A stretch of 64,000 nucleotides of DNA. Source: Phil1 sp040767925. Lineage in GTDB: Bacteria > Bacillota > Clostridia > Christensenellales > CAG-138. Location: positions 186,001-250,000 of the forward strand of contig JAXGNN010000003.1 in assembly GCA_040767925.1 (NCBI GenBank), in the 5' to 3' direction. Within the stretch, counting starts at the first letter, position 1. Each line of letters starts with the position of its first letter. Below are positions 24,556-35,329 of this stretch, one piece after another. The translations under genes and the position numbers were made by a program. The notes beneath the pieces were generated by a model. It was not told the DNA's origin, ran no database searches, and was given only the letters and a program-made list of their open reading frames with translations.

Positions 24556-25281
24556 ATGGACGCGCACACCGGGATGAAAACCATACGTCTCCGACCGCGG
24601 CTCGCGCGCGCGCTCGACTTGCTGCGCAACTGCGGCACGCTCGCCGACGTCGGCTGCGACCACGGCAGGCTCGGCCTCGCGGCGCTCGTTGAAGGCAAGG
24701 TTTCGCGCGCCGTCGCGGCAGACATCAGCGCGGCTTCGCTGCAAAAGGCGCGGGCGCTGTTCGAGCGATTCGGCCTGACGGCTGAATTCGTGCAAACGGA
24801 CGGCCTCGCGGGGCTCGACGCGTCGGGTTGGGGGCGCTACTGCGTCGCCATCCTCGGCATGGGCGGCGAATTGATCGCGGGCATCCTAAAAAAAGGCGAA
24901 CCCGTCGCGCGGGGCGCGGAACGGCTCATCCTTCAGCCCATGGGCGGCGAAAGGGAATTGAGAAGCTTTCTCTATGCCGGCGGCTACGCGATACAGGACG
25001 AGGACGTCGTTTTCGACGCGGGGCGGTATTACCAGCTCATCGCCGCGCGCTACAGCCCTGACGAAGTGAAAGCTTATCCGGACGAGGCGCTGCTCGAGTT
25101 CGGCGCGGTGGCGTACCAAAAACGGCAGGAGGCGCTCCTGAACCTGCTCAGGAAGGTGCGCGCCAGCCGGGAAAGGCGCATGGAGCGCGCCATAAGGCAC
25201 GGAAAAACGCCCGAAAATCTCGCGCGGGAGCTCGCGGGGGTTTTAAGGCTCATCGAAAACTGGGAGGGAGAGGAAATATGA
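24556..25281 (+). CDS. trmK: tRNA (adenine22-N1)-methyltransferase
   Basis: The 241-residue SAM-dependent enzyme makes m1A22 in tRNA. The N-terminal Rossmann domain carries RLARALDLL, the SAM loop LADVGCDHGRLGLAAL, ADISAASLQKA and GMGGELIAGIL, all typical of TrmK. The C-terminal helical region is present. There is no Shine-Dalgarno before the ATG at 24556, and the promoter is so close that the mRNA is probably leaderless. An alternative ATG at 24574 also lacks a good site. The last four bases overlap the Nif3-like gene, a conserved pairing (yqfN-yqfO) in Bacillota. Confidence 0.92.
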   Translation: MDAHTGMKTIRLRPRLARALDLLRNCGTLADVGCDHGRLGLAALVEGKVSRAVAADISAASLQKARALFERFGLTAEFVQTDGLAGLDASGWGRYCVAILGMGGELIAGILKKGEPVARGAERLILQPMGGERELRSFLYAGGYAIQDEDVVFDAGRYYQLIAARYSPDEVKAYPDEALLEFGAVAYQKRQEALLNLLRKVRASRERRMERAIRHGKTPENLARELAGVLRLIENWEGEEI

Positions 25282-26042
25282 AGCTCAAGGAATTCATTAG
25301 AATTATGGAGGAGATCGCGCCGCCGGAGCTCGCCCTGCCGGAGGACAACATCGGCCTTCTCGTCGGGCCCGACCACGACGAAATCAAGTCCGTGCTCGTG
25401 GCGCTCGACTGCACGCCCGTCACCGCGAAGGAGGCGGCGGACATCGGCGCGGACCTGCTCGTGACGCATCACCCCGTTTTCTTTTACGGGATCAAGCGCT
25501 TTTTGCCGGACGATCCGCAAACCGCAGGCGCATACCTGCTCGCGCGGCGCGGCATCGGCTTGTACGCGGCGCACACGAACCTCGACACCGCCGCGGGCGG
25601 CGTGAACGACGCGCTCGCAGCCGCGCTCGGCATCCGGGACACGGAGCCTATGGGCGCGGACGGCATGGGGCGCGTGGGCAACCTCGAAAACCCCATGAGG
25701 CTGGATGAATTCGCGGCCTTCGTCGCAAATAAGCTCGGCGCCGCGGTGCGCGTGTGCGGCGACGCGGACAGGCTTGTTTCCCGCGCGGCGGTAATCGGCG
25801 GCGCCGCGGGCGAGCGCATCCCCGACGCGGTTCGCGCCGGGGCGGACGCGTACGTCACGGGCGAATGCAAACACCATCAGGCGCTGTTCGCAGGCGTCTT
25901 GGGCATCCCGGTCATCGAGGCCGGGCATTACGAAACGGAGCGCGTGGCGCTGCTTCCTTTGATAAAACGTTTACAGGAACTTGCGCCTGGTGTACAATAT
26001 AATTTGACGCGTTGTGAAAAGCCGAGCCTGAGAGGGCTTTGA
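25278..26042 (+). CDS. Nif3-like dinuclear metal-centre protein (YqfO family)
   Basis: The 254-residue protein of the NIF3/GTP cyclohydrolase-I-type-2-like family has the metal motif DLLVTHHPVFFYG, the segment YAAHTNLDTAAGGVNDALA, and the late VTGECKHHQALFA and IEAGHYETER, which hold the remaining metal ligands. The short form lacks the PII-like insertion seen in some YqfO proteins. The exact reaction is unsettled for the family. It overlaps trmK by ATGA, so the two are translationally coupled. The zinc-ribbon coiled-coil gene follows 40 bases later. Confidence 0.92.
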   Translation: MKLKEFIRIMEEIAPPELALPEDNIGLLVGPDHDEIKSVLVALDCTPVTAKEAADIGADLLVTHHPVFFYGIKRFLPDDPQTAGAYLLARRGIGLYAAHTNLDTAAGGVNDALAAALGIRDTEPMGADGMGRVGNLENPMRLDEFAAFVANKLGAAVRVCGDADRLVSRAAVIGGAAGERIPDAVRAGADAYVTGECKHHQALFAGVLGIPVIEAGHYETERVALLPLIKRLQELAPGVQYNLTRCEKPSLRGL

Positions 26043-26082
26043 GGGCGATTCGCGCGCGCGAGCGAAAACCGGAGGTGGAAAC

Positions 26083-26799
26083 ATGAAAAAACTCGACGCG
26101 CTGTGGAAATACCAGCAGGCGGAGCTCGCGCTTGAACGGCTCGAGAACAGGGTCAAGGCGACTCCCGCGCGGCTGAAGCTCAACAGGCTTCACGCGTACC
26201 TGACCGAGCAGCAGAATTCCATCAACACGATCCAGAAGAGCATCGAGGGGCGCAAGGCGTCCGTCGACAAGCTTGCCGCGCAGGTGGACGACCTGGAGCA
26301 TAAATACGACCTCGAGGTTTCCGAATTCTCCGCCATGCAAAAGGACGAGGAGGTCACCGCCGAGGAGATGACCGAGTCCCGCAAGTCCATCGAATCGCTC
26401 ATGACGCGCATGGACAGCGCGCGCAGGGAGCTTTTCGATACGCTCGCCTGGATCGAGAAGGCGACGAGAGACTATAAGGACACGTTCGCCAAGGCCGGGA
26501 AGGCGAAAAAGGAATACGACGAGGTGCGCGCCCAGTGCGAGGAGGAGCTCGCCGAGGCGCAGCCGAAGATCGAGGAGGCGAAGCGCGCGCTCGCGGCAGC
26601 GGGAGCGAAGGTGGACGCGACGTTCATGGAGCGCTATAAAAAAATCAAAAACCACCACGCGGTGCCCGTCGCCAAGGTGGAAAACAACCAGTGCGGCGGC
26701 TGCAACATGGCGCTTTCCACAACGACCGTCAAACGCGCCGCGGCGGACGAGGGCGTCGTCGAGTGCGAAAACTGCGGCCGCATCCTTTACACGGATTGA
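26083..26799 (+). CDS. coiled-coil protein with C-terminal C4 zinc ribbon
   Basis: The 238-residue protein is mostly long heptad-rich helix (about 10-190, heavy in Lys/Glu/Ala). It ends in a zinc ribbon with CGGC (near 204-207) and CENC (near 228-231). Genes of this type (zf-RING_7/C4-type zinc ribbon) commonly follow nif3-like genes; the function is unknown. A GGAGGTGG site precedes the ATG. It is last in the trmK-nif3 run and ends just before the rnpB promoter. Confidence 0.85.
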   Translation: MKKLDALWKYQQAELALERLENRVKATPARLKLNRLHAYLTEQQNSINTIQKSIEGRKASVDKLAAQVDDLEHKYDLEVSEFSAMQKDEEVTAEEMTESRKSIESLMTRMDSARRELFDTLAWIEKATRDYKDTFAKAGKAKKEYDEVRAQCEEELAEAQPKIEEAKRALAAAGAKVDATFMERYKKIKNHHAVPVAKVENNQCGGCNMALSTTTVKRAAADEGVVECENCGRILYTD

Positions 26800-26802
26800 C
26801 AG

Positions 26803-26831
26803 TTGTAATTTTCGCGAAAAACGTTTATGAT
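26803..26831 (+). promoter_or_regulatory. promoter of rnpB
   Basis: TTGTAA (26803-26808) and TATGAT (26826-26831) are 17 bases apart and begin four bases after the previous stop codon. Transcription should begin about 35 bases before the mature RNA. Confidence 0.75.
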
Positions 26832-26873
26832 CCTGATTGTCGATCGTGGATTTCATTTGTCAGTTGATCGAAA

Positions 26874-27260
26874 GGTTCCGAGCAGGCTATGCGGCCGCGT
26901 GCGGCGCGCGAGAGCGCGATCCGCATGAGGAAAGTCCGAGCTCCGCAGGGCAGGGTGCCGGATAACATCCGGCGGAGGCGACTCCAGGGAAAGTGCAACA
27001 GAGATATACCGCCGCGCTTCGCGCGGTAAGGATGGAAAGGCGAGGTAAGAGCTCACCCGCGGGGCTGGCGACAGTTCCGCGCTGTAAACCCCACCCGGTG
27101 CAAGATTGGAATGGGGGCGGTTGCGGGGAAACCCGCTAAAATGGCTGCCCGTCAGGCCCCCGATAATCGCACGAGGGGCGCGGCGACGCGCCTCCCAGAT
27201 AGATGGCTGCACGCCGGCTTCGCCGGCCGACAGAACTCGGCTTATCGCCCGGTCGGAACC
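26874..27260 (+). ncRNA. rnpB: RNase P RNA, bacterial class A
   Basis: This is the catalytic RNA that matures tRNA 5' ends. Conserved pieces appear in order: GAGGAAAGTCCGAGCTCC near 26929, GGATGGAAAGGCGAGGTAAG with GAGCTCACC near 27031, CTGTAAACCCCACCCGGTGC near 27083, AGATAGATGGCTGC near 27199, and GACAGAACTCGGCTTATCG near 27230. The ends pair as helix P1 (GGTTCCGA with TCGGAACC). The pairing continues outward to a perfect 18-bp stem (26864-26881 with 27253-27270), so exact ends are approximate. An IS30 element begins about 30 bases behind it. Confidence 0.96.
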
Positions 27261-27287
27261 TTTCGATCAATTGACAATGGCACATTT

Positions 27288-28253
27288 TCAAACCAAGTGC
27301 AACAGGTAAAAAGAAAAGAGCTCACGAGGGGATAGCCAGCCGAGGCGTTTGCGGGGTCTGTCGTTGAGGGAATCAACGGCAGCCTGCAGGACGCTCGGAG
27401 TAATGGGAAGAAACGAAGATTTTTTAGGAAAATACTGACGGAGCAATCCGTTGGTATTTTCATTTGTGCCCTTCTGCCACGAGGAGTAAGGGTCGCAGAA
27501 GTAAACTTTGGCGTTAAGCTGCGTGGCAATCCTGGCATGCCGGGTAAATTCACCGCCTCTGTCGACCGTGAAAGAACGCCTTGATCTAGAAGGGAAATCG
27601 CGGAAAGCGTCAATCATGGCGTCGGCATATTCTTCGCCGCTTCCCCCATGGAGTCTGCTCGCGATCAAGAAGCCCGTAACCCGCTCAACATGCGTGGCGA
27701 AACCGCCTGTTTTCCTTTGGCCAAGCACGGTATCGCTTTCCCAATGCCCGAACTGGGTACGGGCGTTCACCTCTTCCGGGCGTTCGTGAATTCCGGTAAC
27801 GTTCTCCCATTTGGTCAGCTTACGCGCCTTTCGTCGCTTGTAATGCCATTTGAGCCGCAGGTCGTGCTTGTCCGTCAGCGCAATGAGCTTGTGGTCGATC
27901 CCTCTATATATGCTGCTGTATGAAAACGGTATCGGATATCCGTCCAGCTTCGCCCGGCCCGCGATCTGTTCCGGCGACCATTTCCGCTTAATCAGTTCTT
28001 CTACATATGCTCTTGCTGTTTGGTTCGCGAAAATACTTGGCCGATGGCAGGCAGCGCGCCGCTTCAAATAACTGATGTTTGCAGCGGACGCGCTGTAGCT
28101 GCCGTCCCGGTTTTGATTCCGGCGAAGCTCCCGGCTGATGGTCGACGGGCTGCGCCCAAGCGTGCGGGCGATCGCCCGCACGCTCATCGCTTTCCCTTGC
28201 TCAACCATTGTGATCTCTCGTTCTTTTGTGCTAAGATGTCTGTAGTGATCCAT
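27288..28253 (-). CDS. IS30-family transposase
   Basis: The 321-residue transposase has an N-terminal helix-turn-helix (VRAIARTLGRSPSTISRELRRN) and a DDE catalytic domain of the IS30 type. The acids are in HWESDTVLG, FTVDRGGEF and GTNENTNGLLRQYFP. The ATG at 28253 has GGAGG six bases upstream. The frame appears intact, so the enzyme may be active. The C-terminal codons (LLHLV) and the stop lie in and just beyond the terminal inverted repeat. Confidence 0.95.
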   Translation of the reverse strand: MDHYRHLSTKEREITMVEQGKAMSVRAIARTLGRSPSTISRELRRNQNRDGSYSASAANISYLKRRAACHRPSIFANQTARAYVEELIKRKWSPEQIAGRAKLDGYPIPFSYSSIYRGIDHKLIALTDKHDLRLKWHYKRRKARKLTKWENVTGIHERPEEVNARTQFGHWESDTVLGQRKTGGFATHVERVTGFLIASRLHGGSGEEYADAMIDAFRDFPSRSRRSFTVDRGGEFTRHARIATQLNAKVYFCDPYSSWQKGTNENTNGLLRQYFPKKSSFLPITPSVLQAAVDSLNDRPRKRLGWLSPRELFSFYLLHLV

Positions 28254-28351
28254 CGGGCGCCTCCTTGTTATGGTTTGTCTTGCAACTCCCATTTTACAAG
28301 GCCTTGCCTCCTGGGTCACTCCCTTTTTCCCCTACTGCTGTTGCACTTGGT
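27292..28351. mobile_element. IS30-family insertion sequence
   Basis: A single transposase gene is bounded by a perfect 14-bp inverted repeat, ACCAAGTGCAACAG at 27292-27305 and its complement at 28338-28351, giving a size near 1.06 kb, normal for IS30. The outer ends are uncertain because the transposase stop lies four bases outside the left repeat. An 11-bp direct repeat AATTGACAATG stands further out on both sides (27269-27279, 28371-28381), but not directly at the repeats. The element sits behind rnpB, and a terminator-like hairpin lies on its far side. Confidence 0.88.
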
Positions 28352-28393
28352 CTGCTAACTCAGTATTGAAAATTGACAATGAATTTGGGGATG

Positions 28394-28429
28394 AAACGGC
28401 TTCCGCTTGAATGAACGGAGGCCGTTTTC
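28394..28429 (+). terminator. intrinsic terminator, possibly the original rnpB terminator
   Basis: An 11-bp stem AAACGGCTTCC/GGAGGCCGTTT (one G-U pair) is followed by TTTTC. No plus-strand gene precedes it except rnpB, on the other side of the IS30 element. It may therefore be the terminator that served rnpB before the insertion. Confidence 0.7.
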
Positions 28430-28440
28430 GCGCGGCGCAC

Positions 28441-28461
28441 GGGCGGATCTGGAATTCGCCC
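28441..28461. repeat. small GGGCGGAT...ATTCGCCC palindrome
   Basis: An 8-bp imperfect inverted repeat around CTGGA resembles the palindromes at 4155-4187 and 4204-4223 in its core (GAT-xTGGA-AT). It is probably a short dispersed intergenic element. The rest of the 28354-28527 gap shows no gene. Confidence 0.45.
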
Positions 28462-28527
28462 CTACACCGGCGATTGGATCTCGCGCTGCCGCGCAAACCT
28501 CCCCCTCCCTCCCATGCAAAATTCCGT

Positions 28528-28555
28528 TTCCATTCGGCGCGATTGCTGATATAAT
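28528..28555 (+). promoter_or_regulatory. promoter of the Dabb-uvrB-uvrA unit
   Basis: TGATATAAT (28547-28555) is an extended -10 box. TTCCAT (28528-28533) lies 16 bases before TATAAT as a weak -35. No SOS operator of the GAACnnnnGTTC type is seen near it. Confidence 0.6.
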
Positions 28556-28591
28556 AGCTAAGGCGCATATGGGGTATAAAGGAGTCGGTCT

Positions 28592-28873
28592 ATGATCAAG
28601 CATGTTGTCTGCCACCGATACCGCGACAGGGCCGAGGCACATAAGGTTTCGGCCATGCTCAGCGCGCTCATCGGCGCGGTCCCTTCCCTGCGCTCCATGG
28701 AAACGGGCGTCGATTTCCTGAATTCGCCCCGCTCCTACCATCTCGTAATCATCGCGTCGTTCGACGACCGCGCGGGGCTTGAAGCCTACCAGAACCATCC
28801 CGCGCACGCCAAGGTCCGGGAATATATCCACACCGTGCTGGAAAGCTCGGTCAGCGTGGATTACGAAGCCTGA
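28592..28873 (+). CDS. Dabb-domain (stress-responsive A/B barrel) protein
   Basis: The 93-residue protein starts MIKHVVCHRYRD and ends in HAKVREYIHTVLESSVSVDYE, a complete dimeric alpha/beta barrel (Dabb) domain. The phrases ETGVDFLNSPRSYHLVIIASF and LEAYQNHPAHAKV are typical. Dabb proteins are small ferredoxin-like folds of mostly unknown function. AAAGGAG precedes the ATG. uvrB begins two bases after the stop, so this gene leads the uvrB-uvrA transcript. Confidence 0.9.
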   Translation: MIKHVVCHRYRDRAEAHKVSAMLSALIGAVPSLRSMETGVDFLNSPRSYHLVIIASFDDRAGLEAYQNHPAHAKVREYIHTVLESSVSVDYEA

Positions 28874-28875
28874 TT

Positions 28876-30924
28876 ATGGACGAGTTCAGGGCAGTCGCGC
28901 CCTTCGAGCCTCAAGGCGACCAGCCGGAAGCCATCAAAAGGCTGGCCGAAGGCGTTCTCGAGGGCAAAAAAACGCAGGTTCTGCTCGGCGTTACGGGCTC
29001 CGGCAAGACGTTCACGATGGCGAAGATCATCGAGAAGGTGCAGAAGCCGACGCTCGTCATCGCGCACAACAAGACCCTCGCGGCGCAGCTTTGCAGCGAG
29101 TTCCGCGAATTCTTCCCCGACAGCGCGGTCGAGTATTTCGTGAGCTATTACGACTATTACCAGCCGGAGGCGTACATCGCCTCCTCGGATACGTACATCG
29201 AAAAGGTCTCCAGCGTCAACGACGAGATCGACAAGCTCAGGCACAGCGCCACCTGCGCGCTCAACGAAAGGAAGGACGTCATCATCGTCGCTTCCGTTTC
29301 GTGCATCTACGCGCTCGGAGACCCGGAGGAATACCTGAAGCTCTCCATCTCCCTGCGCGAGGGCAAGCAGGTCGGGCGGGACGAGGTCATCCGCAAGCTC
29401 GTGGACATCCAGTACCAGCGCAGCGAGTTCGACTTCCAGCGCGGCACATTCCGCGTCAAGGGGGACGTGCTCGACATCTTCCCCGTCAACTGGTCGGACA
29501 AGGCCATCCGCGTGGAGTTCTTCGGGGATGAGATCGAGCGCATCAGCGAGATTTCGGCGCTCACGGGCGAGGTGCTCGCGCTGCGCTCGCACGCGGCGGT
29601 CTTCCCCGCCTCCCATTACGCCACGGGGCGCGAGAAGCTCGAGGCCTCCATCGAGGAGATCGAGCGGGACATGCGCGCGCGCGTCGCCTGGTTCAGGGAG
29701 CGGGACAAGCTCATCGAAGCCCAGCGCATCGAGCAGAGGACCTGCTACGACATCGAGATGATGCGCGAGATCGGGTACTGCACGGGCATCGAGAACTACT
29801 CCCGCTATTTCGACGGGAGAACGCCCGGCCAGCCGCCCTTCACGCTGCTCGACTACTTCCCCAAGGACTTCCTCCTCTTCATAGACGAGTCCCACGTCAC
29901 CGTCCCGCAGATACGCGGCATGTACGGCGGCGACTTCTCGCGAAAGTCCGCGCTCGTGGAATACGGTTTCCGCCTGCCCGCCGCGTTCGACAACCGCCCG
30001 CTGCGCTTCGAGGAATTCAACGGGAGGATCAGCCAGCTCATCTGCGTTTCGGCGACGCCCGCGGACTACGAATTGGGGCTTTCCGAGCGGACGGTCGAGC
30101 AGATTATCCGCCCGACGGGCCTCGTCGACCCCGAGATCGCCGTGCGCCCCGTAAAGGGCCAGATCGACGACCTTTTGAGCGAGGTCAAGCTGACGGCCAT
30201 GAAGGGCTACCGCACGCTCGCGACGACGCTCACCAAGCGCATGGCGGAGACGCTCACCGACTACCTCGACTCCATGGGCGTGCGCGTCAGGTACATGCAC
30301 TCCGACATCGAGACCATCGAGCGCATGGAGATCATCCGCGACCTGCGCTTGGGCGAGTTTGACGTGCTCGTGGGCATCAACCTGCTGCGCGAAGGGCTGG
30401 ACCTGCCCGAGGTGGGCCTCGTCGCCATTCTCGACGCGGACAAGGAGGGGTTCCTCCGGAGCGGCACCTCGCTCATACAGACCGTGGGCCGCGCCGCGCG
30501 CAACGTCGACGGGCGCGTCATCATGTACGCGGACGAGGTGACGGACTCCATGCGCTTCGCCATCAACGAAACGAACCGCCGCCGCGCGAAGCAACAGGCG
30601 TTCAACGAGGAAAACGGCATCACGCCCAGGAGCATCGTAAAGTCCGTGCACAGCGTGCTGGAAATCACGCGCAGGGCCGAGGAGGACGGCGCGGGCATGA
30701 GCGAGGCGGAGCGGGCGGCGAAGGTCGAGCTCATCCGCCAGCAGATGCGGGAGGCCGCCGCGGAGCTCGATTTTGAAACCGCCGCGAAGCTGCGCGACCA
30801 GCTCTTCGCCCTCACCGGCGAGGCGCAGAAGGCCGCGAAACCCCTGCCCGGTACACCCGGCAGCGCGAGGCCGTCGCGCGGGCGCGGGCGGAAGTCCCCG
30901 CACAGGGGCAAATCAAGGAAATAG
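28876..30924 (+). CDS. uvrB: excinuclease ABC subunit B
   Basis: The full-length 682-residue UvrB is the damage-verifying helicase of nucleotide excision repair. Walker A is GVTGSGKT (38-45). The beta-hairpin region contains EYFVSYYDYYQPEAY, the DEAD-like motif is FIDESHVTVPQ near 336, and motif VI is TVGRAARNVDGRVIMYAD. A C-terminal UVR domain (AELDFETAAKLRDQLF), which binds UvrC, is followed by a basic tail. It starts two bases after the Dabb stop without a strong site of its own, suggesting coupling. uvrA follows 24 bases later. Confidence 0.98.
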   Translation: MDEFRAVAPFEPQGDQPEAIKRLAEGVLEGKKTQVLLGVTGSGKTFTMAKIIEKVQKPTLVIAHNKTLAAQLCSEFREFFPDSAVEYFVSYYDYYQPEAYIASSDTYIEKVSSVNDEIDKLRHSATCALNERKDVIIVASVSCIYALGDPEEYLKLSISLREGKQVGRDEVIRKLVDIQYQRSEFDFQRGTFRVKGDVLDIFPVNWSDKAIRVEFFGDEIERISEISALTGEVLALRSHAAVFPASHYATGREKLEASIEEIERDMRARVAWFRERDKLIEAQRIEQRTCYDIEMMREIGYCTGIENYSRYFDGRTPGQPPFTLLDYFPKDFLLFIDESHVTVPQIRGMYGGDFSRKSALVEYGFRLPAAFDNRPLRFEEFNGRISQLICVSATPADYELGLSERTVEQIIRPTGLVDPEIAVRPVKGQIDDLLSEVKLTAMKGYRTLATTLTKRMAETLTDYLDSMGVRVRYMHSDIETIERMEIIRDLRLGEFDVLVGINLLREGLDLPEVGLVAILDADKEGFLRSGTSLIQTVGRAARNVDGRVIMYADEVTDSMRFAINETNRRRAKQQAFNEENGITPRSIVKSVHSVLEITRRAEEDGAGMSEAERAAKVELIRQQMREAAAELDFETAAKLRDQLFALTGEAQKAAKPLPGTPGSARPSRGRGRKSPHRGKSRK

Positions 30925-30948
30925 CTTTTAATGACGGAGATAACATAG

Positions 30949-33768
<2,820 letters not shown>

Positions 33769-33780
33769 GGAGGCGCCCAT

Positions 33781-34512
33781 ATGGAATCGCCCATGGAGAG
33801 ATGGTATCAGGCGACGCGCAGCCGTTTTTCCGTGCGCGCGTACGCATCCGACCCGACGGACGCGCAGATTGCCTCGCTGCGAAAGACAGCTTCCATGCTC
33901 TCCGCCCGCGGCGTGCGCATCGAGGTGATGAAGGACGAGCGCGTTTTTCGGGGCCTCCTCGGCAACAAGATCAAGGGCACGGACACCTTCGCCGCGCTGC
34001 TCAGCCGCGGCGCGCGGCCCGAGACGGCAGGCTACATCGGCGAGGCCTTCGTGCTCGAGTGCACGGCGATGGGCCTTGGCACCTGCTGGCTCGGCGCCAA
34101 CTTTTCCAAGCAGGGCATCCATCAGGCGCTCGCGGCGGGAGAAGGCGAAAAGCTCGTATGCGTCGTCTCAATCGGCGTCCCCGCTGAAAAATACGTTGAG
34201 CGAAAGAGGCGCACCATCGAGGAGCTGACCGAAATCACGAAGGAGGAGTTCGAGGCGCTCCCCGAATGGAAGCGCGCGGCCATCGCCTGCGCGCGCCTGG
34301 CGCCCAGCGCCACAAACGGGCAGCCCTGGGGCTTCGACCCTTCCGGCGAGGGCATCGGCGTGGAAAACGTCGCGTGGAACTTCGGCTGGGGCAGGCTCGA
34401 CTGCGGCATCGCCATGCTCCACATCGAGCTCGGCGCGGCGCATTGCGGGGTTCTGGGCGAGTGGAAGGAAGATAAAACCGTCAACACCTTCCTGCCCGCG
34501 CCCCGAGCATAA
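33781..34512 (+). CDS. nitroreductase-family protein
   Basis: The 243-residue protein fits the putative TM/dinuclear nitroreductase subgroup. The N-terminal MERWYQATRSRFSVRAYAS contains the FMN-phosphate-binding R-S-x-R pattern. GYIGEAFVLECTAMGLGTCWLG and ACARLAPSATNGQPWGF are typical FMN-contact segments. It probably reduces a small electrophile or quinone with NAD(P)H; the substrate is unknown. It starts 12 bases after uvrA behind AAGGAGG and is probably cotranscribed. Behind its stop is a purine-rich 9-base repeat. Confidence 0.85.
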   Translation: MESPMERWYQATRSRFSVRAYASDPTDAQIASLRKTASMLSARGVRIEVMKDERVFRGLLGNKIKGTDTFAALLSRGARPETAGYIGEAFVLECTAMGLGTCWLGANFSKQGIHQALAAGEGEKLVCVVSIGVPAEKYVERKRRTIEELTEITKEEFEALPEWKRAAIACARLAPSATNGQPWGFDPSGEGIGVENVAWNFGWGRLDCGIAMLHIELGAAHCGVLGEWKEDKTVNTFLPAPRA

Positions 34513-34574
34513 CGACAAAGACGGCAAGAGCGGCAAAGACGGCAAAAGCAGTAAAGACGGCAAAAACGCAAAGG
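34513..34574. repeat. short-period repeat, (CGGCAAAGA)-like, about six units
   Basis: CGACAAAGA CGGCAAGAG CGGCAAAGA CGGCAAAAG CAGTAAAGA CGGCAAAAA form near-perfect 9-base units between the nitroreductase stop and the rex promoter. The period and A-rich pattern match the repeats near 4982, 47686 and the rplS tail. Confidence 0.8.
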
Positions 34575-34576
34575 GA

Positions 34577-34605
34577 TTGTAGCGGGCGGCGCGCTTTGCT
34601 ATAAT
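34577..34605 (+). promoter_or_regulatory. sigma-A promoter of rex
   Basis: TTGTAG (34577-34582) and a perfect TATAAT (34600-34605) are 17 bases apart, 44 bases before the rex start. No Rex operator of the TTGTTAA...TTAACAA type is visible here. Confidence 0.8.
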
Positions 34606-34649
34606 CAGTTCAGGAGATGAGCAAGAGACGAGATTGAGCGGAGGATACG

Positions 34650-35279
34650 ATGGCACTTAAAAGGGTATCGGAGGCCGTGATCAAACGCCTTCCCCGGTAT
34701 TACAGGCACCTCGCCGTGCTCGAGGGCCAGGGGATCGAACGCATCTCGAGCGAGAAGCTCGCCGGTCAGATGCGCCTCAACGCATCCCAGGTGCGGCAGG
34801 ACTTCAACTGCTTCGGCGGCTTCGGCCAGCAGGGCTACGGGTACAATATCACCTCTCTCCTCGCGGAGATACGCTCCATACTCGCCATCGACGCGGAGCA
34901 TACTCTCATCATCGCGGGCGCGGGCAACATCGGCAGGGCGCTGACGGGCTTCGGCGGCTTCGAGGAGATCGGCTTCCGGGTCACGGCGCTTTTCGACGTG
35001 GACCCCGAACGCATCGGCACCGAGGTCAACGGGAAGCCCGTATTCGGCATGGACATGATGGAGGATTATATCCGCGCGCACGCGATCGACATCGGCGTGA
35101 TCGCCGCGCGCCGCTCCGTGGCGCAGGACATCGCCGAGAGCATGGTCCGCGCGGGCGTCAAGGGCATCTGGAACTTCGTTCCCGCCGATCTTGTGACGAG
35201 CGTGCCTACCGAGAACGTCCACCTGAGCGACAGCATCTGCGCGCTTTCCTACAAGATCGCCCACGCGAAGGACGAATAA
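34650..35279 (+). CDS. rex: redox-sensing transcriptional repressor Rex
   Basis: The 209-residue Rex senses the NADH/NAD+ ratio and represses fermentation, hydrogenase and respiration genes when NADH is low. The N-terminal winged helix (AVIKRLPRYYRHLAVLEGQGI, LNASQVRQDFNCFGGFGQQGYGY) and the Rossmann domain (LIIAGAGNIGRALTGF, ALFDVDPERIG) are intact. The C-terminal helix (SICALSYKIA) completes the domain-swapped dimer. It has its own promoter and terminator, so it is monocistronic. Its targets are not visible in this window. Confidence 0.97.
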   Translation: MALKRVSEAVIKRLPRYYRHLAVLEGQGIERISSEKLAGQMRLNASQVRQDFNCFGGFGQQGYGYNITSLLAEIRSILAIDAEHTLIIAGAGNIGRALTGFGGFEEIGFRVTALFDVDPERIGTEVNGKPVFGMDMMEDYIRAHAIDIGVIAARRSVAQDIAESMVRAGVKGIWNFVPADLVTSVPTENVHLSDSICALSYKIAHAKDE

Positions 35280-35306
35280 GCGCGCGGCGCTCCCACCGAA
35301 CGGCCG

Positions 35307-35329
35307 ACGGCCCCGCAGGGGGCCGTTTT
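35307..35329 (+). terminator. terminator of rex
   Basis: An 8-bp stem ACGGCCCC/GGGGCCGT with loop GCAG is followed by TTT, 27 bases behind the rex stop. Confidence 0.8.

Noticed and set aside
26864..27270. The 18-bp inverted repeat around rnpB considered as transposon ends
   Set aside because: It includes the P1 helix of RNase P RNA and is better explained as an extended P1 stem of the precursor RNA.
28354..28591. SOS (LexA) operator in front of the uvrB-uvrA unit
   Set aside because: No GAACnnnnGTTC-type site is visible between the IS30 element and the Dabb gene.
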